This document shows positions 33,965-42,722 of a stretch of 64,000 nt of DNA, piece after piece. Numbering within the stretch: the first letter of the stretch is position 1; each line of letters opens with the position of its first letter. The notes under the pieces were generated by a model. It worked only from the letters and a program-made list of their open reading frames with translations. It did not search any database and was not told the origin of the DNA. The translations under genes were made by a program, and so were the position numbers. Source of the stretch: Stenotrophomonas sp. BIGb0135. Its GTDB lineage: Bacteria > Pseudomonadota > Gammaproteobacteria > Xanthomonadales > Xanthomonadaceae. The DNA lies in contig NZ_JANUDX010000001.1 of assembly GCF_024810105.1 (NCBI RefSeq), positions 434,001 through 498,000 on the forward strand, in the 5' to 3' direction.

Positions 33965-36142
33965 TTACGGGGCCGATCCACTGGCGGGCAACAATCGCGG
34001 CTGCTGCTCGTACCACTCGCGCGCGCCGGCCAGGTGCCACTTGCGCTGCTGGCCCTTCAGCTCGATCCCGGCGCCCAATACGCCCCAGCGCAAGTACAGA
34101 TCCCCCCGCCGCTGCGCATGCGCAAGATCGAGACGGGCGCGCAACGACAGCCGCTCGTTCTCGGCCTGGAGATCCTCCACGCGCAGCTCGCCACTGCGCC
34201 AGCGCAGCTGACCGCTGGCCTGCACCTCGCCCGAGTCCAGCAGGCCCAGCACCCAGCGCGGATAGGCGCTGCGTTCGGCGAACACGCCCAGCAACGGCCC
34301 GGCATCGCGCAGGCGCAGATCGGCCTGCGCATCCACCTGGAACGGCGCGGCCGCATCGATATGGCCCTTGCGCACTGCCACCGTCCCCCACCAGTTGTCT
34401 TCACCGCCGGCATCGCCGACGCGGATGTTGCGCAGATCGACCGTCGTACCGCCCAGGTCGAACTGCTTGGCGTCGAAATCGGCCCGCTGCACGAGCGCCT
34501 TCAGCTGTGCATCCCCGCGCATGGCGATGCCGGCCACCTGCAGCTGCGCACCACGGCCGCGCAGATCGGCCCGGCCCGTGCCGACACGACCGGACGAATC
34601 CATTTCCACATCGCCACTGAGCAGGCCGGTGCCCCCGAGCAGGCGCACGTTGTCGTTGCCCAGGTAGCGGTTGTAGGCGGTCAGGTCCGGCACCCGCGCA
34701 TCGTTGAAGCGCAGGTGCGCGCGCACGCCGTCACGCAACTGCTGCAGGCGGGCGTCGCCGCGCAGGGTCAGCGCCATCGCGCGCCCATCGAACAGCAACG
34801 CCTTGGGCGCGTCCGTGGGCGCGGCGCGGAACTGCGGAATCTTCACGTCCAGCTGTGCCTGGGCCGGTGCGCCGGCCACGATGCGGCCATGCGCGTTGGC
34901 ATCGCCGCGCAGGCGGACGCCCGCTACCTCCGCCACCGCGGCCACCTGCGGGATATCCAGCGTGCTGCCCGGCGCGAGCTGGCCGTCGGCGATCTTCAGG
35001 TCGCCTTCGAGCAACCCGCCACCGTCGAGGTGGAACCAGGGCTTGCGCACGAACAGATCGGCGATCCAGTTCAACGACTCGAACTTCCACGCGCCCTGCA
35101 CCTGCCCGGACAACCGCGGCAGCAGCTCGGCCGGCGCCCGGAACGGAATCTTCGTTCCGGTCACGCGCAGGTCGGCGTGCAGTTCACTGCCGGTTTCCGG
35201 ATCGCGCGGCAGGCGCGCCTGCACCCGCATGTCCTGCGCCACATCCAGCTGCAGGGACAGCAGGCCACGATCATCGGCATCGACGCCGGCATGCACCGGC
35301 ACCCGCCACACCACGCGGCTGCCCGGTTGCAACGCGCCCTGGTCCAGCACCACGTCGGCGTTGAGGCGCGCGTTCGACGGCGTGCTGCCCACCTTGACAT
35401 GCGGGCCGCCGGTATCGATTTCCAACGCCTGGCTGCGCGCGTCGATCTGCAGCTGGGCCCAGCTGATCTCGAACTTGCGCAGCCCCGGCGCCTGGTCACG
35501 ATAGTGACGCGGGAAGTGGAAGCGTGCACCCAGATGGGCCTCGTCCAGCACCTTCACCCCGTCGAAACTGACCGTGGCCTGCTCGAAGCCGGCGGTGGAA
35601 TCGAACAGTTCCGAAGGCCCGCCCTTGAGCTGTTTGAGGAAGCCGACGTTGCCATGCCCCTGCCCCACGATCAGCAGCTTGCCGAACTGGCCGCTGCGGA
35701 TCGAGTCGCTATGGATGGCATCAAAGCGCAGCGTCCAGCCACGATCGCCACGCGGCGGAGGCGGGATCGCCTTGTCCACCCGCTGGATGTCCGCTTCCAC
35801 GCCCGTGGCATCGATGCGCGGGATCCGCACCTCGCGACGGAACAGCGCCACCAGGTCGATCCAGGCGCTGGCGCGGTCGGCACGGAAGACGTACACGGTG
35901 CGGTTGGCCTGGCCGCGCATGCGGATGTTCCACACGACCGCCTGCCCGGGCAGCAGGGTCAGCGCCGGGCCGGTCTGCATGCTGAACTTTTCAGGCTTGC
36001 GGTTGGTGACCGCGTCGAACAGCGGCGTATTGAGAAACACGTTGCCGGCGACCAGGTACAGCGCATACAGCGCCAGCAGCGAGAGCAACGCGACGCGCCA
36101 TGGCCGGGGCCAGCGCTGGACGCGCTCGGGAATCAGGGGCAT
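33965..36142 (-). CDS. AsmA/TamB-like membrane-anchored envelope protein
   Basis: This 725-residue protein has one N-terminal membrane segment (RVALLSLLALYALYLVAGNV) and a long periplasmic part rich in beta strands. The layout resembles the AsmA-like superfamily, which includes bridge-like lipid-transport proteins. Suggestive segments are VRIPRIDATGVEADIQRVDK near the N-terminus, a central run of ...DVKIPQFRAAP... strands, and C-terminal VQASGQLRWRSGELRVEDLQ. The family assignment is by architecture only. It is monocistronic and flanked by REP elements. MPLIPERVQR at 36142 is the best start; longer forms would add non-coding-like residues. Confidence 0.6.
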   Translation of the reverse strand: MPLIPERVQRWPRPWRVALLSLLALYALYLVAGNVFLNTPLFDAVTNRKPEKFSMQTGPALTLLPGQAVVWNIRMRGQANRTVYVFRADRASAWIDLVALFRREVRIPRIDATGVEADIQRVDKAIPPPPRGDRGWTLRFDAIHSDSIRSGQFGKLLIVGQGHGNVGFLKQLKGGPSELFDSTAGFEQATVSFDGVKVLDEAHLGARFHFPRHYRDQAPGLRKFEISWAQLQIDARSQALEIDTGGPHVKVGSTPSNARLNADVVLDQGALQPGSRVVWRVPVHAGVDADDRGLLSLQLDVAQDMRVQARLPRDPETGSELHADLRVTGTKIPFRAPAELLPRLSGQVQGAWKFESLNWIADLFVRKPWFHLDGGGLLEGDLKIADGQLAPGSTLDIPQVAAVAEVAGVRLRGDANAHGRIVAGAPAQAQLDVKIPQFRAAPTDAPKALLFDGRAMALTLRGDARLQQLRDGVRAHLRFNDARVPDLTAYNRYLGNDNVRLLGGTGLLSGDVEMDSSGRVGTGRADLRGRGAQLQVAGIAMRGDAQLKALVQRADFDAKQFDLGGTTVDLRNIRVGDAGGEDNWWGTVAVRKGHIDAAAPFQVDAQADLRLRDAGPLLGVFAERSAYPRWVLGLLDSGEVQASGQLRWRSGELRVEDLQAENERLSLRARLDLAHAQRRGDLYLRWGVLGAGIELKGQQRKWHLAGAREWYEQQPRLLPASGSAP

Positions 36143-36227
36143 GGAAATAGGCGCGCGGCAGCAGAATGACCCCTGCACTATCCCCATCCGGCCGACGCAG
36201 TCGCGTGAAGGCCCGCCGCGTAACGGC

Positions 36228-36299
36228 GTAGGGCCACGCCATGCGTGGCTGGCCTTCCCCGCGGCGTCATGACTGTTGCCAGCCATGCCAGGCATGGCT
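36228..36299. repeat. SMAG REP pair
   Basis: GTAG at 36228 precedes the hairpin GCCACGC-cat-GCGTGGC (36233-36249). A second hairpin, AGCCATGCC-a-GGCATGGCT, lies at 36281-36299. They occupy the 210-bp gap between the AsmA-like gene and ridA. Confidence 0.6.
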
Positions 36300-36352
36300 C
36301 CACCGCCAGTACACCACCTCACGGTTGAAGCCGGCGCACGGCCGTGACGCCC

Positions 36353-36745
36353 TCAGTCCGGCAGCTTGGCGATCACCTTGATCTCCACATCGAACCCGTA
36401 CAGCCAGGTCACCCCGATTCCGGTCAGGGTCGGGTACGGCGCCTGGCCCCAGTATTCGGGAACGATCGCCCACACCCGCTCGAAGATCCGCTCCGGATCG
36501 ACCAGGAACACGGTCACATCGACGACATCCTCAAAGGTGCAGCCGGCCGCACCCAGCACCGCGTTGAGGTTGTCGAAGGCCCGCCGCACCTGCGCTTCCA
36601 GTTCCGGTTCGGGCGAGCCGTCCTCGCGGCTGCCGACCTGGCCGGACACGAACAGGAAGCCATTGGCGCGCACGGCGGGCGAATAGCGGTTGCGCTCATA
36701 CAGGGCCTGCCGGCCCGGCGGAAAGACCACGTCACGGGTTGCCAT
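36353..36745 (-). CDS. RidA family protein
   Basis: This 130-residue YjgF/YER057c/UK114 protein probably hydrolyses reactive enamines/imines or is a related deaminase. It shows RYSPAVRANGFLFVSGQVGS, LEAQVRRAFDNLNAVLGAAG, FEDVVDVTVFLVDP and a C-terminal VEIKVIAKLPD. The canonical RidA arginine of the R-(A/S)-C-V/I-E end motif is absent (FDVEIKVIA), so it may not be a classical RidA. GGGAG precedes the start. It diverges from a LysR regulator. Confidence 0.8.
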   Translation of the reverse strand: MATRDVVFPPGRQALYERNRYSPAVRANGFLFVSGQVGSREDGSPEPELEAQVRRAFDNLNAVLGAAGCTFEDVVDVTVFLVDPERIFERVWAIVPEYWGQAPYPTLTGIGVTWLYGFDVEIKVIAKLPD

Positions 36746-36835
36746 CGTTTTCTCCCGGGCCGGCGGCCCGTTGTTGTGATGTGGTTACGGTAGAGGCCGC
36801 ACCGGCCCGGATAAACGTCCCAGACCGGCCATCAC

Positions 36836-36854
36836 TGTTTGTAGAATCCAAACA
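36836..36854. promoter_or_regulatory. LysR-type operator in the ridA/lysR divergent promoter
   Basis: TGTTTG-tagaatc-CAAACA is a perfect 6-bp-arm palindrome with a T-N11-A core, 20 bp upstream of the LysR start. Confidence 0.55.
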
Positions 36855-36874
36855 ATCCCCTCGAAAGGCGCCCC

Positions 36875-37801
36875 ATGGACAGGTTCGATGCGATGCAGGC
36901 CTTCGCCCGCGTGGTGGAGACCGGCAGCTTCACCAAGGCCGCCCAGACCCTGCAGATGAGCAGGACCACCGTCACCCAGCTGGTGCAGCACCTGGAAGCG
37001 CGACTGCGCGTGCGACTGCTCAACCGCACCACCCGCCAAGTCAACGTCACCGCCGACGGCGCGGCCTACTACGAGCGGGTGGTGCGCCTGCTGGCCGACC
37101 TCGACGATGCCGACACCAGCCTGTCCGGTGCCGCCGCCGAACCGCGCGGGCGCCTGCGCATCGACGTGCCGGCACCGCTGGCGCGGCTGCTGCTGGTCCC
37201 GGCGCTGCCCGGCTTCCTCGCCCGCTATCCGGACATCCAGCTCGACCTGGGCGCGAGCGACCGGAACATCGACCTGATCGGCGAAAACGTGGACGCGGTG
37301 ATCCGCGGCGGCGAGGTCACCGACCCGTCGCTGGTCGCGCGTCGCATCGGCGACCTCCAGGCCGGGCTCTACGCCGCGCCCGGCTACCTGCGCGAGGCCG
37401 GCATCCCCGACCACCCGGCAGTGCTGGCCGACAGCCACCACCGCGTCGTCGGCTACCTGCGCTCGCGCAACGGCCAGGTGCTGCCGTACACCCTGCAGCG
37501 TGGCCAGGACCGCATCACCGTGCAGGGCCGCCACCGGCTGGCGCTGGACGATGGCAATGCGTACCTCGCCGCCGGCCTGGCCGGGCTCGGCGTACTGTGG
37601 CTACCCGACTACATGGCCGCCGCGCACGTGGCCCGCGACGAACTGACCCGCGTCCTCGCCGACTGGCGGGTGGCGCCGATGCCGCTGTATGTTGCGTTTC
37701 CACCGAACCGGCACGTCAGCGTCAAGCTGCGGGTGTTCATCGACTGGGTGGGCGCGCTGCTCGCCGAGCACACGCCGGTCGAATCGATGCGCCCGCGCTG
37801 A
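36875..37801 (+). CDS. LysR family transcriptional regulator
   Basis: This 308-residue LTTR has DNA-binding helices in MQAFARVVETGSFTKAAQTL and MSRTTVTQLVQHLEARLRVR, then LLNRTTRQVNVTADGAAYYE. The effector domain contains GRLRIDVPAPLARLLLVPAL and GENVDAVIRGGEVTDPSLVA. It belongs to the CrgA/DsdC-like group with a short GRL.IDVP start of the regulatory domain. AAGG lies seven bases before the ATG. It is divergent from ridA, its likely target along with itself. Confidence 0.88.
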   Translation: MDRFDAMQAFARVVETGSFTKAAQTLQMSRTTVTQLVQHLEARLRVRLLNRTTRQVNVTADGAAYYERVVRLLADLDDADTSLSGAAAEPRGRLRIDVPAPLARLLLVPALPGFLARYPDIQLDLGASDRNIDLIGENVDAVIRGGEVTDPSLVARRIGDLQAGLYAAPGYLREAGIPDHPAVLADSHHRVVGYLRSRNGQVLPYTLQRGQDRITVQGRHRLALDDGNAYLAAGLAGLGVLWLPDYMAAAHVARDELTRVLADWRVAPMPLYVAFPPNRHVSVKLRVFIDWVGALLAEHTPVESMRPR

Positions 37802-37835
37802 GCGAACCACGTTCCATTCCCCAGAAAGGCCCTGC

Positions 37836-38225
37836 ATGCACGCCCGTTTCCGCCCCGCCCTGGTCACCGCCGTCGCACTGCTGGCCCCCGCCATCGCCCT
37901 CGCCCAGACGACCGCACCCGCAGCCGCCCCGGCGCAGGACCCGCTGCTGACCGCCCTGCTCGATTGTCATTTCGGCTACGCACAGCGGCATTTCCGCAGC
38001 AGTGCCAGCGCCACCGAGATCGCCACGGCGGCGGCCTCGTATTGCGACCCGGCGTTGCAGGCGGCCGGCCTGGATACCCTCCAGCGTGCCCTCGCCGCCG
38101 GCCTTCCCGCCGACGCCGCCGAACAATCGCGGCAGCGCATGCTGGCCGAACTGCGCGCGATGCTGCCGGGCTTCACCCTCGACAAGGTGATCCAGTTCCG
38201 CGCCGACGACAGCGACACGCGGTAA
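37836..38225 (+). CDS. Secreted protein of unknown function
   Basis: This 129-residue protein has a signal peptide (MHARFRPALVTAVALLAPAI, cleavage near ALAQTT). The mature part is mostly helical, with two Cys (LLDCHFGYA and ASYCDPAL) that could form a disulfide. I do not recognise the family. AAGG lies eight bases upstream. It follows the LysR gene by 34 bp and could be read through from it. Confidence 0.6.
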   Translation: MHARFRPALVTAVALLAPAIALAQTTAPAAAPAQDPLLTALLDCHFGYAQRHFRSSASATEIATAAASYCDPALQAAGLDTLQRALAAGLPADAAEQSRQRMLAELRAMLPGFTLDKVIQFRADDSDTR

Positions 38226-38307
38226 CGCACTGGCGTTGCCAGATGGCTGGCGCCGCGGCCCGCGTCCGACATATCCTGCGTGGCAGACGATCACGGATGA
38301 TACGGCG

Positions 38308-39786
38308 ATGACCAACCTGCTCACGTTCCATGTCCCCAATGTCCACTCCAAGGCATCCATCGATTTCATGCTGGATGCGTGGTCCTTCTTGTCCACGCAG
38401 TTCCAGCCGATTGCACCCGCAGAGACGCTGCCTGCACCAAACAGTGTCGAGATGTGGGCTGCAGCGCATGACTGTGGCTACGGAGTGAGCTGGGACAAGC
38501 GCGTCGTGTGCAGCGGCAAGGAATGGCAGGCACTTCATCGGCATCTGTACCAGCGCCTGCGGTTTCATCTCACCCTGCTGGAGAACGCAAGCCCCTTGGG
38601 CACCCCTGCCGCCTGGAAGCGCGCTGCGTACGCCTCGCTGCTGGAAACCACGGAAAGATCGGCACTTTCCTACGCCTTGGGTACGATCTACTGCCGCATC
38701 GCCACCGGACGCTGGCGTACCCGCAGCCATGCCAGCCACCCCGGATACCTGCGGCGATTCTGGCATTACAAGATAACCGCCCATCCAGCGGTCACCCTGG
38801 GAGGGGGCGGACCATCCATGAAAGGCATACAGAACCCGGACTACATGGCGCAGTGCAGTTGCGGTGCATGGTCAGCCGTGGAAGCCAAGGGCACGCTTAA
38901 GCAACTCGATCCTGGCGAATTGAAAAGGGGATTGGGTCAGGCGATGAAATTCCCGACCCTCTCACTATATTCGGCCGAGGAGTGGTCACCCTCGACCGAG
39001 CCGATCGACTCCAGCGTATGCGTGGCCACCTATTTCGACAGCAACGCGTTGCTTCAGGTCCTCCATCTGGACCCACCCATTCCGCAGGCTGCTGCACTGC
39101 CAGAACGTGAATCGGGCCCGATGGTCGTCACCGAGTTCGCCGACCTGGTGCACTTCGAACACGCCCTGCACCAGCACCAGAGTTATGAAGCAGGCACCCT
39201 CACAGACGACGATCACGGGTCCGAGTCCGTGGAATGGCGTGGCACGCCGGACCTTCCCGAGCTACGGTTCGGCATGGCAGTGCAACAGGTGGAACTGCAG
39301 GCGCGCTTGACGTGGGCAATAAATGCGCTGGGCAGGATCATGCCGGTGATCGCAGCCGCGCGTACAAAGGGCTGGTCTGGCTCGCGGCTCCGTAGTGCAC
39401 TGCGACGGCAAGCAAGGAGGATTCAGTACGACACTGCGCGCACGGGTGATCCTGTCGACGCTGCGGACACCGCATGGAAGGAATTCGCGCTCTGGATCAA
39501 GCAAGAAGCGCTGGGCGAACAGAGGGACTGGAGCGAACTTCTCACCCGCCTTTGGGAGGCCCCCATTCTCTCCGTATTCGGAGCGGGCGCGAAATCACTG
39601 CAGGAGATGTGGTGGGTTCTCGACACTCTGCGGCGTGCGGGGCAACTGGATGCCAGGCTTCCGCAACCCGCCGGATCGGCATCTGAAGGTCATTCCCCGT
39701 CGATGGCGATCACGACATACGGGCTCATCGTTGCTTCTTCGGATTTCAGTCCACCTCTCCCAACGCTCTCCGGGGTCAGATTCTAG
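38308..39786 (+). CDS. Orphan protein with possible PD-(D/E)XK nuclease core
   Basis: I do not recognise this 492-residue protein by family. A segment reading QNPDYMAQCSCGAWSAVEAK (Asp178, Glu192, Lys194), followed by a helix with GLGQAMKF, has the spacing of a PD-(D/E)XK nuclease core. The C-terminal half is helical (RTKGWSGSRLRSALRRQARR, LGEQRDWSELLTRLWEAPIL). GC and codon use look less biased than in the neighbours, suggesting transfer. The ribosome-binding site is weak. The frame continues for 47 codons beyond its TAG, with a protein-like VRERGHDVRHIPLSA, so the native end may be altered. A defence or DNA-processing role is possible but unproven. Confidence 0.5.
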   Translation: MTNLLTFHVPNVHSKASIDFMLDAWSFLSTQFQPIAPAETLPAPNSVEMWAAAHDCGYGVSWDKRVVCSGKEWQALHRHLYQRLRFHLTLLENASPLGTPAAWKRAAYASLLETTERSALSYALGTIYCRIATGRWRTRSHASHPGYLRRFWHYKITAHPAVTLGGGGPSMKGIQNPDYMAQCSCGAWSAVEAKGTLKQLDPGELKRGLGQAMKFPTLSLYSAEEWSPSTEPIDSSVCVATYFDSNALLQVLHLDPPIPQAAALPERESGPMVVTEFADLVHFEHALHQHQSYEAGTLTDDDHGSESVEWRGTPDLPELRFGMAVQQVELQARLTWAINALGRIMPVIAAARTKGWSGSRLRSALRRQARRIQYDTARTGDPVDAADTAWKEFALWIKQEALGEQRDWSELLTRLWEAPILSVFGAGAKSLQEMWWVLDTLRRAGQLDARLPQPAGSASEGHSPSMAITTYGLIVASSDFSPPLPTLSGVRF

Positions 39787-39944
39787 GTTGCCGTTCGCGA
39801 GCGTGGCCACGACGTGCGGCACATCCCCTTATCGGCTGCCTTGACCGATTTCCCCGCGGAAGATCGCCGCACATCGCGCAGGTGCCGGGTGCCCGGGTTT
39901 CGGGTGATGAAGCGACGCATCCGGCGCTGACGGCCAGACGGACA

Positions 39945-40277
39945 CTACACCGGAGTGACTGCGCCGCGCGCCTTCACCCACAGCCCGAATGTCTGCATCA
40001 CCTCCACCACGGGCTGCAGCCGCCGCCCATCGTCGGTCAGCGCGTACTCCACCTTGACCGGCACCGTCGGAAACACGGTCCGACTGACCAGCCCGGCCTC
40101 CTCCAGTGCCCGCAGGTCCAGGGTCAGCATGCGCTGGGAAATGGCGGGAATGTCGCGGCGCAGATCGTTGAACCGCCTCGGGCCATCCAGCAGGTAAGAG
40201 GCGATCAGCAACCGCCAGCGCCCGCCGAGCAGGCGCATCGCTTCTTCCACCGAGCAGCCGGAGACGTTGTCTTTCAT
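39945..40277 (-). CDS. HxlR family transcriptional regulator
   Basis: This 110-residue winged-helix regulator has the HxlR signature: CSVEEAMRLLGGRWRLLIAS with a Cys (residue 8), PRRFNDLRRDIPAISQRMLT and ALEEAGLVSRTVFPTVPVKV, ending LTDDGRRLQPVVEVMQTFGL. It diverges from a glutathione S-transferase gene, with an AGGTA-N9-TACCT palindrome between. It probably represses that gene in response to an electrophile. Confidence 0.88.
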   Translation of the reverse strand: MKDNVSGCSVEEAMRLLGGRWRLLIASYLLDGPRRFNDLRRDIPAISQRMLTLDLRALEEAGLVSRTVFPTVPVKVEYALTDDGRRLQPVVEVMQTFGLWVKARGAVTPV

Positions 40278-40297
40278 CGAAGGGTTCAGGAGGTGGC

Positions 40298-40316
40298 AGG
40301 TAACAATTATGTACCT
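40298..40316. promoter_or_regulatory. Candidate HxlR operator in the hxlR/GST divergent promoter
   Basis: AGGTA-acaattatg-TACCT is a palindrome with perfect 5-bp arms, 21 bp upstream of the HxlR start. It is TAC/GTA based, as known HxlR operators often are. Confidence 0.45.
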
Positions 40317-40412
40317 ACACCACAGGATAGTGCCTTCTTCCGTTTTTATACCGCGCTCCTAGAATGCGCCAGGACGCCTCACCTGGAGGCCCCTCCCGTC
40401 CTGGACACCGCA

Positions 40413-41057
40413 ATGAAGCTCTATTATCTGCCCGCCGCCTGCTCGCTCGCGCCGCACATCGTGATCAATGAACTGGGTCTCGCCGCCACGCTGGTCAAGG
40501 TCGATCACCGCACCCACCGCACCGTCGACGGCGATGACTACCTGCAGGTCAATCCGCTGGGCTACGTGCCGGCGCTGGTACTGGACGACGGCAGCGTGCT
40601 CCGCGAAGGGGCGGCGATCCTGCAGTTCCTTGCCGACCAGCATCCGGCCAGCGCCCTGGCACCGCCGAACGGCACGCTCGCGCGCTATCACCTGCAGGAG
40701 TGGCTGAGCTTCCTCGCCACCGAGATCCACAAGGGATTCATCCCGCTGCTGTACGCCACCGCCGCCGGCAAATACGTAGACACCGCACGCCCGAAGCTCG
40801 CGCAACGTTTCGCCTGGATCGACGCGCAGCTGGCCGAACGCGCGTACCTCACCGGCGACACCTTCAGCATCGCCGACGCCTACCTGTTCGCCCTGGTCGG
40901 CTGGGGCCAGGCGGCGTGGCTGACCTCCTACTACAAGGCCGATATCCACTTCGACGCGCTGGCCAATCTGCAGCGCTGGTACCAACGCGTGCAGGCGCGC
41001 CCGTCGGTACGTGCCGCGCTGGAGCGCGAGGGACTGACGCGCCCGGCTGTGGCCTGA
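40413..41057 (+). CDS. gst: Glutathione S-transferase, beta-class-like
   Basis: This 214-residue enzyme conjugates glutathione to electrophiles or acts in redox. The thioredoxin-fold N-terminus is MKLYYLPAACSLAPHIVINE, with the beta-class Cys (residue 10), the cis-Pro in VNPLGYVPALVLDDG, and the Glu-Ser-like GSH site SVLREGAAILQFLADQ (here Glu-Gly-Ala). The all-helical C-domain has LTGDTFSIADAYLFALVGWG. It is divergent from hxlR and likely under its control. No strong ribosome-binding site is visible. Confidence 0.9.
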   Translation: MKLYYLPAACSLAPHIVINELGLAATLVKVDHRTHRTVDGDDYLQVNPLGYVPALVLDDGSVLREGAAILQFLADQHPASALAPPNGTLARYHLQEWLSFLATEIHKGFIPLLYATAAGKYVDTARPKLAQRFAWIDAQLAERAYLTGDTFSIADAYLFALVGWGQAAWLTSYYKADIHFDALANLQRWYQRVQARPSVRAALEREGLTRPAVA

Positions 41058-41193
41058 TCCGCAGCCGCCGGCCAACCGCCACGGCCCCCACTGGTGCGGC
41101 GCGCGGCGCTCGGTTACGCTGCCGCCGGCCCGGACGCATCCGGGCTGGATCCTGGGGGGAGGATCTGCCAGTCGCGGGGGCGGCTGGTCTTGC

Positions 41194-41208
41194 GTAGCCA
41201 TGCATGGC
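41194..41208. repeat. Short SMAG REP element
   Basis: GTAG followed by the palindrome GCCATGCATGGC. It lies 40 bp upstream of a lipoprotein gene. Confidence 0.45.
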
Positions 41209-41248
41209 GGGCTCTCTCCGGGCAATTTCATACAGGAGGGATTCGTCC

Positions 41249-41992
41249 ATGAAGTTTGCCGCTTTCCAGCGTGTGTGCGTGGGCCTGGCCATGATGGCCG
41301 CATTGACCGGCTGCGTCAGCCTGCCACCCCAGCAGGCGTACAACCGTGACGCCACGCCACCAATCAAGACCATCGTGGTGCTGCCCGTAACGCCGATCGA
41401 ACCGAACGTGTTGATGATGAACCACCCCGGCGCCAACTTCGGCCTGATCGGCGGGCTGGTGGCCGCCGCCAACATGGCCGGCAAGCGTGACCGGTTGCAG
41501 GCCGCATGCGACGCGGCCAAGTTCGACCCTGCGGTGTACTTCAGGGAAAGCCTGACCCAGCGCATGGCCGAACGCGGCTACACCCTGGTATGGCCCGGCG
41601 CGATGGTGGAAGCCAAGGGCAGCAAGACCGCCCGCGGCGTGTTCGGTCTGCGCAAGGCCTATACCCACCAGCCCCAGGCCGATGCCCAGCTGGACCTCAG
41701 CGTGAACTTCGTCGGTTACGCCGCCGCCGGTGCAGGTGACGATGCGCCCTACCGCCCGATGCTGAGCGTAGCCGCGCGCCTGGTCAGCCAGGACGGCAAG
41801 CAGAACTACTTCACCGACTTCGTCGTCTACAACAACGTACTCAACCAGGCCAAGGTCATCACCCTGGAACCGGAGGCGCAGCGCTTTGCCTACGCCGATT
41901 TCGATGCCCTCGAAGACGCCGGTGCCGAAACCGTGGAAGGCATCAAGCTGGCCATCGACCGCACCAGCGACGCCCTGGTCAGGCAGCTGTGA
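41249..41992 (+). CDS. Predicted lipoprotein of unknown function
   Basis: This 247-residue lipoprotein has a lipobox (MAALTGCVS) and a strong AGGAGGG ribosome-binding site. The mature part includes IKTIVVLPVTPIEPNVLMMN, ESLTQRMAERGYTLVWPGAM, LDLSVNFVGYAAAG and YRPMLSVAARLVSQDGKQNY. The shape (lipid anchor, ...VLPV..., RGY...) recalls GNA1162/DUF799-like secretion-accessory lipoproteins, but this is only a resemblance. It overlaps the next lipoprotein gene by GTGA, so both are made together. Confidence 0.65.
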   Translation: MKFAAFQRVCVGLAMMAALTGCVSLPPQQAYNRDATPPIKTIVVLPVTPIEPNVLMMNHPGANFGLIGGLVAAANMAGKRDRLQAACDAAKFDPAVYFRESLTQRMAERGYTLVWPGAMVEAKGSKTARGVFGLRKAYTHQPQADAQLDLSVNFVGYAAAGAGDDAPYRPMLSVAARLVSQDGKQNYFTDFVVYNNVLNQAKVITLEPEAQRFAYADFDALEDAGAETVEGIKLAIDRTSDALVRQL

Positions 41993-42654
41993 GCCGGCTG
42001 ACCACCATGGTCCTGCTGGCGATGGTCGCCAGTGGACTGCCGGGGTGCGCCCACCAGGCCTACAAGGCCACGGTGCCCGATACCCGCCTGCACTGCGTGG
42101 GCAGCCTGCCGGAAGTGACCAGCCGTCCACTGAATTACCTGGCGCCCGGGGAAGATGCCGAGGACCGACGCCTGGAGTTCGCCGAGGTGGCAGCCTGCGT
42201 CACCCTGGCCGGCGCTGCGTTGCCGGTGGCGTTGTACCGGCTGGACGCGTTGGAAGGCGCCTCGGAGATCGACATCCGCGTGTCGCTTTCCGAAGGCGGC
42301 ACCTTCGCCGCCAGCGCCGAACTGCTGGATGCGGGCTTCCAGCCAATCAAGCAGTATCGGTTCACCGACTTCGTCCGCCGCACCAACGAGTACTCGCTGA
42401 GCGTGTTCGTTGACCGCAGCCGTCCGACGCCGCCGGTGTACCTGCTGCTGCGCCCCGATGCCAGCCACGTGGGCAAGCAGGACACCACGATCACCTCGCA
42501 GTCCTCGGCCTTCATCACGCCCGGCGGGGGCGCCTATCGGGTCGGCACCGAGGTCAGCCGGATGCGTCCGTTGCTGGGTGCGGGCAAGCTGCAGGTAGTG
42601 GCCTATCGCGCCCGTCGCGCGGCCTTCGAGGAAGGCGCAACGCCGCACAAGTGA
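41989..42654 (+). CDS. Predicted lipoprotein of unknown function
   Basis: This 221-residue lipoprotein starts at GTG inside the stop of the previous gene (GTGA). The lipobox is SGLPGCAHQ. Visible segments are LHCVGSLPEVTSRPLNYLAP, FDVRRTN-like strand regions (FTDFVRRTNEYSLSVFVDRS), and SQSSAFITPGGGAYRVGTEV. No family is recognised. The two coupled lipoproteins probably form one envelope complex, which is an inference from gene order only. Confidence 0.62.
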   Translation: MSRLTTMVLLAMVASGLPGCAHQAYKATVPDTRLHCVGSLPEVTSRPLNYLAPGEDAEDRRLEFAEVAACVTLAGAALPVALYRLDALEGASEIDIRVSLSEGGTFAASAELLDAGFQPIKQYRFTDFVRRTNEYSLSVFVDRSRPTPPVYLLLRPDASHVGKQDTTITSQSSAFITPGGGAYRVGTEVSRMRPLLGAGKLQVVAYRARRAAFEEGATPHK

Positions 42655-42722
42655 GCCTCGCGGGACACCCACCGATACCCGCACGCTCGGCAACCGGTCG
42701 TCAGCACTGACGACCGGCGTGC

